The notes below the pieces were generated by a model. That model did no database searches and had not been told where the DNA came from. It saw only the letters and a program-made list of their open reading frames with translations. From a virus: DNA of 34,577 nt. The stretch spans positions 1 to 34,577 of IMG/VR virus record IMGVR_UViG_3300038701_001877; one strand, written 5' to 3'. Positions 29,983 to 34,577 of this stretch are shown in pieces (positions within the stretch are counted from its first letter, which is position 1; each line of letters starts with the position of its first letter). A program made the position numbers and the translations under genes.

Positions 29983-30414
29983 TCACCTCGCTATTATTTT
30001 TAAATACTGTTCATAAGCTTGCATTAATTGATCTTCATTAGGATTTGGTATTCTAAACCCTAAATCGTGATAGCAATCATGCTTGATATTCTCGACATAA
30101 TCGAAAAATTTTCTAGTATCCAAAAACGCAGTTGAGTTTACTTTATATTTTCTTTTACAATACTCATGTATAAAATCTTTATTAAGTCCGACTTGCAATA
30201 AATACTCTAAAAACTCCCGAGGATTATCTTTAAAATATTTAAGCATCTCGTTATAAACAACTCCCCATAAATATTTGTTCTGTTGATTAGATCGTATATC
30301 ATTATCATCTAACTTGCTACTTAAACTAACTTTAAAAGGCTTCCTACCTATTGCAGGTTTTACAGTATCGCATAAATCAAGCCAATCTTTCTCGCTTAGT
30401 ATTATTTTTTCCAT
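29983..30414 (-). CDS. NinB-like recombination accessory protein, 143 aa
   Basis: NinB-type proteins bind single-stranded DNA and aid homologous recombination. The segment IRSNQQNKYLWGVVYNEMLK and the C-terminal FLDTRKFFDYVENIKHDCYH...LGFRIPNP agree with the QN-rich core and following helix of this family and with its habitual neighbours. The start overlaps the exonuclease stop by one base. Assignment is moderate because the family is diverse. Confidence 0.65.
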   Translation of the reverse strand: MEKIILSEKDWLDLCDTVKPAIGRKPFKVSLSSKLDDNDIRSNQQNKYLWGVVYNEMLKYFKDNPREFLEYLLQVGLNKDFIHEYCKRKYKVNSTAFLDTRKFFDYVENIKHDCYHDLGFRIPNPNEDQLMQAYEQYLKIIAR

Positions 30415-31073
30415 TAAAACCCCATTCTTTTAGCTAAATCCCAAGTTAATTTAGTATCCTGTAAATTATAGCTTCTTAATTTATCTCTACCCTCTTGAGT
30501 AGTTATCATTTGAGCAATTTTAGTTACATCAAAATCATCTTTTTGCTCACCTTTTAGAATAAACCTTGCAAGATTATCTAATTTTTCAAACTTACCAAAA
30601 TCACAAAACTCAGCCATAACATCTATATGCTTAGATTCTGATTTAAACCTATCTGTATATTGTTTCATATTTCTGATAGTTGCCCATTCAAGCTTATGAA
30701 TAATCCCGCGTTTAAAAATATAAGGAACATCAAACGATTTTCCGTTATATGTAATAATTTGCTTGCCTATAATTTTTTTCCAAAAGTTATTTAACAACTC
30801 TATTTCATTATCATCTGTTATTATATCAACCTCTTGTATTTCGTTATTATAATAAGCAATAGAAGCTATTTTGCCAGTTAGAGGCGATAAAGCCATTTTT
30901 TCTATTTGCTCTATTTTAGCTTTAACTTTAGCGTCCTCTATTTTATCAGGGTCTTTTAACCTGCTATCAATGCTTGGTTCTGGCAACAAACCAACAACAG
31001 ACTTATCTGGCATAGTTTCAATATCAATAGCTATTTGATTAGATTCCTTTATTTGTTTAGTATAATTATTCAT
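30414..31073 (-). CDS. DEDD-type 3'-5' exonuclease
   Basis: RNase H-fold exonuclease similar to the proofreading domain of family B polymerases. Exo I is D17/E19 in IAIDIETM; Exo II is N110 and D115 in TYNGKSFDVPYI; Exo III is Y202 and D206 in YNLQDTKLTW. At 219 residues it is only the exonuclease domain, with no polymerase. It is between the annealase and the NinB-like gene, so it likely trims 3' ends for strand annealing or repair. Ribosome-binding site AGGAAAA. Confidence 0.85.
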   Translation of the reverse strand: MNNYTKQIKESNQIAIDIETMPDKSVVGLLPEPSIDSRLKDPDKIEDAKVKAKIEQIEKMALSPLTGKIASIAYYNNEIQEVDIITDDNEIELLNNFWKKIIGKQIITYNGKSFDVPYIFKRGIIHKLEWATIRNMKQYTDRFKSESKHIDVMAEFCDFGKFEKLDNLARFILKGEQKDDFDVTKIAQMITTQEGRDKLRSYNLQDTKLTWDLAKRMGF

Positions 31074-31092
31074 TTTGTTTTCCTATTAATTA

Positions 31093-31917
31093 TTAAAATG
31101 GTATATCATCATCTATAAGCTCATTTTCTTTTGGCGGTTCATAAGCTTTAGCTAATAATAAAAATTTATCATTTAATTGATCTGCGTATTCTTCTCCAAA
31201 TGTTTTTTCTGACCACGTTACCCACTTATCCTTCAAAGGCTTAACCTGATTATATTTATCAGCATCATCAACCCTATCCAATGTTGCAAATCTATCTTCA
31301 TATGTCTTTTTTAACTTAGCTTTATTAGGTTTTTCTTGCTTAGGATTATCATCTGTTATTTCTGGCTTTGCATTATCAACCTTTTTAAGGTTGCTCCAAA
31401 CTTCTTTATTATCATAAGTTATAGTAAAATGCGGAATGCCTTTTTTAACTTCAAAAGCCGAAACATCTAAATTATTAGCAAAAAACTTCTTAGGTTTATA
31501 TTGAGTTTTATTAGTTTTTGGATTTGTGAACTCTTGCATATCCCATTTTATAAAAATAAAAGGGCTTCTATATAACTCAATACCGATTCCAAATTTATAC
31601 CCTGCACGCTTAAAAGCATCTGAATAAGAACCCTTTTCTTTTTCTGTCATAGATTCTGTGCCAACGTCAGTACGGCTAACCCACTCATCGCCTGATTTAA
31701 CTGTTATAGTGCAAGCTAATATACCTTTATTATCGTAATGATATGAGTTTTGCCAATTTAAACCAAATACATCGTTTAATCTTTTTACATCAGTTCTTGC
31801 GGTTTTATATAACAACAATGAAAAGCCATTTTTAAAATTAGAACCAACTCTTAATTCTACATCTTCAGCAGATAAAGGTTCGCATAACTTTTCTATAATA
31901 GTTTTTTCTTTACTCAT
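31093..31917 (-). CDS. Rad52-like single-strand annealing protein with SSB-like tail
   Basis: The N-terminal 150 residues match the Rad52/Rad22 annealase family: LSAEDVELRVG, the beta region CTITVKSGDEWVSRTDVGTE and the signature KEKGSYSDAFKRAGYKFGIG-IELY. It pairs complementary strands during recombination-dependent replication. The C-terminal third is charged linker and ends in DDDIPF, the same six residues that end E. coli SSB. It is the first gene of the leftward block with the AACGAGGGA leader. Confidence 0.85.
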   Translation of the reverse strand: MSKEKTIIEKLCEPLSAEDVELRVGSNFKNGFSLLLYKTARTDVKRLNDVFGLNWQNSYHYDNKGILACTITVKSGDEWVSRTDVGTESMTEKEKGSYSDAFKRAGYKFGIGIELYRSPFIFIKWDMQEFTNPKTNKTQYKPKKFFANNLDVSAFEVKKGIPHFTITYDNKEVWSNLKKVDNAKPEITDDNPKQEKPNKAKLKKTYEDRFATLDRVDDADKYNQVKPLKDKWVTWSEKTFGEEYADQLNDKFLLLAKAYEPPKENELIDDDIPF

Positions 31918-31921
31918 AATA

Positions 31922-31970
31922 TCCCTCGTTTTGTATACCTAATTTATACACATTACTAAAACCATGTAAA
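31922..31970 (-). promoter_or_regulatory. Leftward early promoter with AACGAGGGA leader
   Basis: On the minus strand TTTACA (31970-31965), 16 bases and TATAAA (31948-31943). Start near 31936 would leave a leader of about 19 bases containing AACGAGGGA (31930-31922) before the annealase ATG at 31917. The architecture matches the promoter at 857-884. Confidence 0.65.
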
Positions 31971-32022
31971 GAAATATTTTAACATTTTTTGCTTTATTTT
32001 AAATTTTAGTTGTGTATAAATT
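31941..32022. promoter_or_regulatory. Divergent control region with 12-bp inverted repeat
   Basis: AATTTATACACA (31941-31952) and TGTGTATAAATT (32011-32022) are exact inverted copies. Each contains a TATAAA -10 pointing outwards, so one protein could control both operons. The rightward copy has only a weak -35 (TTTATT, 31993-31998). The 58-base middle is AT-rich and may be a replication origin or regulator site. Confidence 0.55.
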
Positions 32023-32061
32023 GACATAAGATAGTTTTAGTAGCAGGGAATAGACTCACTT

Positions 32062-32421
32062 ATGAACAAGCCTAAAGAAATAAAAATTAAACCTATAGCA
32101 AAGCCTAGAATGACTAGGCGAGATAAATGGCTTAAGCCACCTAGAAAATGCGTTTCTGAATACTGGGCTTTTAAAGATGAGTTAAATAAGCATAATATAT
32201 ATATTGATGATAGTTTGAATATTACGTTTATGATTGCTATGCCAAAATCATGGAGTAAAAAGAAAAAAAGAATATTTGCTGGCACGCCACATAAACAGAG
32301 GCCGGATGCCGATAATCTAGTTAAGTCAGTATTAGATTGTTTATTAAAAGAAGATTCGCATGTTTATAAAATCCATGCTGAGAAATACTGGGATTATGAT
32401 GACAAAATTATGATCTGGTAA
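32062..32421 (+). CDS. RusA-like Holliday junction resolvase
   Basis: Cuts four-way DNA junctions from recombination before packaging. Family elements: KPRMTRRDKWLKPP near the start, the strand IAMPKSWSKKKK, and the catalytic core RPDADNLVKSVLD (D82, D84, K88, D92), followed by ED98 and a C-terminal EKYWDYDD strand. Length 119 is typical. It is the first gene of the rightward early unit; the ribosome-binding site (CAGGGA) is 14 bases away and weak. A stem-loop follows directly. Confidence 0.88.
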   Translation: MNKPKEIKIKPIAKPRMTRRDKWLKPPRKCVSEYWAFKDELNKHNIYIDDSLNITFMIAMPKSWSKKKKRIFAGTPHKQRPDADNLVKSVLDCLLKEDSHVYKIHAEKYWDYDDKIMIW

Positions 32422-32427
32422 AGAACA

Positions 32428-32496
32428 GGCTGGCTAAGTTTCTTCCTCGTTGCTTAGTCAGTCACTTTATTAAACGAGGAACAACAAAACGAGGGA
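32428..32496 (+). ncRNA. Candidate H-type pseudoknot / RNA switch in the leader of the gene at 32502
   Basis: GGCTGGCTAAG (32428-32438) pairs with CTTAGTCAGTC (32453-32463), 11 pairs with two G-U. The 14-base loop holds TTCCTCGTT (32443-32451), exactly complementary to AACGAGGAA at 32473-32481, and with one G-U to the ribosome-binding leader AACGAGGGA at 32488-32496. Loop and linker lengths (4, 1 and 9) suit an H-type pseudoknot. No T tract follows, so it is not a simple terminator. Confidence 0.55.
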
Positions 32497-32501
32497 AAAC
32501 T

Positions 32502-32612
32502 ATGAAAGACTATCAATCTTTTTTAGAATCTAAAAGTTTAATTTTTCAAGCTGAAGGGTTGGACTTAAATATTAACCATGATAATTTCCTGATTATCCTT
32601 CCTTACTTTTAA
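32502..32612 (+). CDS. Small protein, 36 aa, possible remnant
   Basis: Starts MKDYQSFLESKSLIFQAEGL behind the AACGAGGGA leader. The 'YQ.FLESK' opening and following 'GLDLN' resemble the N-terminal end of phage DEAD/SNF2-type helicase or methylase proteins, after which this frame stops. It may be a degenerate beginning of such a gene or a functional microprotein under control of the upstream structure. Weak evidence on function. Confidence 0.45.
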   Translation: MKDYQSFLESKSLIFQAEGLDLNINHDNFLIILPYF

Positions 32613-32644
32613 TATCAGGAGTTACCAACTACAGGAGGTTGTGT

Positions 32645-33307
32645 ATGAAAATATACGAAATAAAAAACTGGCAAAATTATCAGCACTATAAGGATAGAAA
32701 TCCCCCTTGGATTAAACTTCATTATGAACTTTTAACCTCTAAGGATTGGGTTAAATTTGATGATGATAGCAAGTTGCTAGCAATTGTTTGCATGATGATT
32801 GCAAGTCGCAATCAAGGTAAAATTGAAGATGATGTTGATTATCTTAAATCAGTAGCTCAATTACGAAAGAAACCAAAGCTAGAACCTCTTATAAATAGCG
32901 GTTTTCTTATACTTATAGAGGATACGCAAGCAGATGCTAGCATGATGCAAGCAGATGCTATAATAGAAACAGAGACAGAGACAGAGACAGAGACAGAGAC
33001 ATATATATCCGTGTTTAATTCTGTTTTATCCAAACAAGCTAGATTAACTGATAGTAGAAGAAGAGCGATAGTTAGTTTTGCTAAAAAAGTTTCTATTGAA
33101 GATTTTGAAAAGGCAATGCAAAAAGTTAAAGAATCTAAATTTCTTAATACTCAATGGACTAACTGGGGCTTTGATTGGTTTTTGAATGAAAAAAATTTTA
33201 CCAAAGTTATTGAAGGAAATTATGATGATAAAATTAGTAAAGCTAAAACATCAAATTTTGAGCAACAAGATTATTATAAGGGAACGGAGGATTTAAATGT
33301 CGTATGA
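32645..33307 (+). CDS. Replication initiator / replisome organiser-like protein, 220 aa
   Basis: Start ATG at 32645 behind a full AGGAGGT site. The N-terminal domain (YEIKNWQNYQHYKDRNPPWI, KLHYELLTSKDWVKFDDDSK, then VDYLKSVAQLRKKP) matches winged-helix N-terminal domains of phage replication proteins. A variable linker with six Glu-Thr pairs separates it from a C-terminal helical domain (RRAIVSFAKKVSIEDFEKAM; TNWGFDWFLNEKNF). The helicase loader gene overlaps its end, which supports a role in opening the origin and recruiting the helicase. Confidence 0.7.
   Translation: MKIYEIKNWQNYQHYKDRNPPWIKLHYELLTSKDWVKFDDDSKLLAIVCMMIASRNQGKIEDDVDYLKSVAQLRKKPKLEPLINSGFLILIEDTQADASMMQADAIIETETETETETETYISVFNSVLSKQARLTDSRRRAIVSFAKKVSIEDFEKAMQKVKESKFLNTQWTNWGFDWFLNEKNFTKVIEGNYDDKISKAKTSNFEQQDYYKGTEDLNVV
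32966..33001 (+). repeat. Hexanucleotide microsatellite coding (Glu-Thr)6
   Basis: GAAACA followed by five GAGACA units, in frame. Just upstream GCAAGCAGATGCTA occurs twice (32926-32939 and 32947-32960) 21 bases apart. The whole linker looks prone to length change in steps of two residues without frame loss. Confidence 0.9.
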
Positions 33308-34097
33308 GATTAAAGAAATAGAAGAAAATATCTATGAAAGATATATTGATTGCGAAATACATGGTAAGCAAATTCAAAGAGGCTATAGATTTACCTCTGA
33401 TAGTGATATTATGTGGCATGGCTGCGGTTTATGCTATGGTGAAGAAAAAGAAAGAAAAAAAGAAGAAGAGCAAAAAGAACTTAAAAATAAGCGTTTAAAA
33501 GAATTAAATGCTTTAAAATTAAAACTAAAAAAACAATCTGAAGTTCCTGTTAGGTATCAAGAATCTGTTATTAATTCTTTTGTTTCTGAAAATAATCAAC
33601 AAGAAGAAAAAAAGCAATTTTGCAAGAAATATATAGAAAATTTTATTGAAGGTTTGAGTGTTGGGCGTTCTATGATTTTTTGTGGCACTACAGGAACAGG
33701 AAAAACATTGTTAGCCTGTGCAATTGCTAATGAAATAATTGAAAAGCACCAAAGGTCAGTTTTATTTACTACCACCATTAAAGCTATTAGAAAAATTAAA
33801 TCAACTTATTCTAGTTCTTCTGAAAAAACAGAGCAAGAAATAATCAACGAATTTTTAAGTTATGATTTGTTGATATTAGATGAATTAGGTGTTCAATTTG
33901 GATCTGATTCTGAAAAAGTTATTTTATTTGAAATCATTAATGAAAGATATCAAGAAAAAAAACCAACAATTATGATTAGCAACTTAGCTTATGAAAGTTT
34001 AAGAAATTATGTTGATGATAGGGTTTTAGATAGAATGAAAGAAGGTGGCGGCGGAGTTTTGATTTTTGACTGGAAAAGCAAAAGAGGAAAAGTTTAA
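33297..34097 (+). CDS. DnaC / IstB-like helicase loader ATPase
   Basis: AAA+ ATPase that loads the host replicative helicase. Walker A is GTTGTGKT (130-137), Walker B is DLLILDE (190-196), the sensor I segment is TIMISNL (224-230) and an Arg-finger-type end DDRVLDRM follows. The N-terminus has a possible zinc site C19-x2-H22 ... C43-x2-C46 and a Lys/Glu coiled linker. At 266 residues the length is typical. It starts in the end of the initiator-like gene. Confidence 0.88.
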   Translation: MSYEIKEIEENIYERYIDCEIHGKQIQRGYRFTSDSDIMWHGCGLCYGEEKERKKEEEQKELKNKRLKELNALKLKLKKQSEVPVRYQESVINSFVSENNQQEEKKQFCKKYIENFIEGLSVGRSMIFCGTTGTGKTLLACAIANEIIEKHQRSVLFTTTIKAIRKIKSTYSSSSEKTEQEIINEFLSYDLLILDELGVQFGSDSEKVILFEIINERYQEKKPTIMISNLAYESLRNYVDDRVLDRMKEGGGGVLIFDWKSKRGKV

Positions 34098-34303
34098 TGT
34101 TTTATTTCACTGAAAAAATACCCGATGCAAATCGAGTTATAGACATTTACCAAAAAGGTAAGTTTCTAACTTTGGCAGAATATCAGCCAGAAAAAAATAA
34201 TCTCAAATACTGGGATTTAAGGTCACCAATTGAAATTGACATAGAAGTTGATTTTGAATGGTGCTATAGTAATTATAAATCAATAAGAGCATGGAGTGTG
34301 TAA
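34097..34303 (+). CDS. Hypothetical protein, 68 aa
   Basis: Start overlaps the loader stop by one base. Reads MFYFTEKIPDANRVIDIYQK, with beta-rich aromatic middle (NLKYWDLRSPIEIDIEVDFEW). No recognised family. It lies between helicase loader and SSB in a replication operon, so a replication accessory role is possible. Confidence 0.6.
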   Translation: MFYFTEKIPDANRVIDIYQKGKFLTLAEYQPEKNNLKYWDLRSPIEIDIEVDFEWCYSNYKSIRAWSV

Positions 34304-34577
34304 ATGTTAAACCAGTGTAATTTTATAGGGAATGTAGGCAAAGAGCCAGAAATTAGAGCTATGAATAACGGCAATGAAGTAGCTAATTTTAGCTTAGGTT
34401 GCTCAGAATCATGGACTGATAAACAGACAGGCGAAAAGAAAACTAACACTACCTGGATTAATGTAGTTGCTTATGGTGGGCTTGTTCAAGTTGTAAAAAA
34501 CTATGTTGATAAAGGCAGTAAGCTATATATTTCTGGTAAGTTTAATACGAGAAAATGGCAAGATCAAAACGGCACCT
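34304..34577 (+). CDS. ssb: Single-stranded DNA-binding protein, N-terminal part
   Basis: Starts MLNQCNFIGNVGKEPEIRAM right after the upstream stop (TAA-ATG), followed by VANFSLGCSESWTDKQTGEK and TTWINVVAYGG, the OB-fold core of bacterial and phage SSBs. The gene runs off the window and continues at 2-286; joined length is 142 residues. The last codon (Thr for Asn) is likely a sequence-end artefact. Confidence 0.92.
   Translation, partial: MLNQCNFIGNVGKEPEIRAMNNGNEVANFSLGCSESWTDKQTGEKKTNTTWINVVAYGGLVQVVKNYVDKGSKLYISGKFNTRKWQDQNGT
34449..34574. repeat. Right copy of the 126-bp terminal direct repeat
   Basis: Second copy of bases 3-128. Both copies are in the same reading frame of ssb. See the left copy for interpretation. 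Confidence 0.93.

Noticed and set aside
32021-32026. Consensus TTGACA as the -35 of the resolvase gene
   Set aside because: No acceptable -10 hexamer lies 15-19 bases downstream.
32966-33001. GAGACA repeats as a CRISPR-like array
   Set aside because: Six-base units without spacers, in frame in a gene.
1-34577. Lysogeny module (integrase, CI/Cro)
   Set aside because: No tyrosine or serine recombinase motifs and no repressor-Cro pair found; a small unknown gene cannot be excluded as a regulator.

Overview
The window is a complete or near-complete genome of a tailed, siphovirus-like phage (Caudoviricetes). The first 126 matched bases (3-128) recur exactly at the other end (34449-34574), and one single-stranded-DNA-binding protein gene runs off the right end and resumes at the left end. 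Closing that overlap gives a circular map of 34,446 bp. The sequence is strongly AT-rich with A/T-ending codons. A lipoprotein-type outer spanin and a predicted outer-membrane beta-barrel point to a Gram-negative, low-GC host; the species cannot be named from the sequence. I see no integrase, excisionase or CI-like repressor, so a virulent lifestyle is inferred, not shown.

Layout. Two transcription units diverge from a 144-bp control region at 31918-32061. Rightward early genes (32062 through the join to about 1655) encode a RusA-type resolvase, a replication initiator-like protein with a (Glu-Thr)n linker, a DnaC/IstB-like helicase loader, SSB and small unknowns. This block ends at a promoter/palindrome/terminator cluster at 1663-1725. 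The rightward late block (about 1726-22488) runs terminase small and large subunits, HK97-type portal, decoration and fibre-like proteins, Mu F-like protein, prohead protease, major capsid, connector and neck genes, tail tube, tail chaperones with a -1 frameshift, tape measure, tail tip, fibres, and a lysis cassette (lysozyme-like protein, holin, overlapping spanins). The leftward block (31917-22483) starts with recombination and nucleotide genes (Rad52-like annealase, DEDD exonuclease, NinB-like, winged-helix-like, MazG-like) and continues through about 25 small, mostly unknown, tightly overlapping genes, several with one membrane segment, plus a tRNA-like gene. The two blocks converge with a 6-base overlap at 22483-22488.

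How it works together. SSB, annealase, resolvase, exonuclease and helicase loader form a recombination-linked replication set that relies on host polymerase and helicase. The late block builds a procapsid (portal, protease, HK97-fold shell), fills it through the terminase, and adds a tail whose 722-residue tape measure suggests roughly 110 nm. Lysis uses a three-part Gram-negative scheme.

Most interesting non-coding signals: (1) four genes carry the same leader AACGAGGGA 5-6 bases before ATG, and three of them sit right behind recognisable promoters; (2) after the resolvase gene an 11-bp hairpin displays TTCCTCGTT, the complement of that leader, next to two leader copies, forming a plausible H-type pseudoknot or RNA switch; (3) a tRNA-like gene becomes an ordinary Gln(UUG) cloverleaf if a 14-nt insertion in the anticodon stem is removed. 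There is no gene-free stretch longer than 300 bases.
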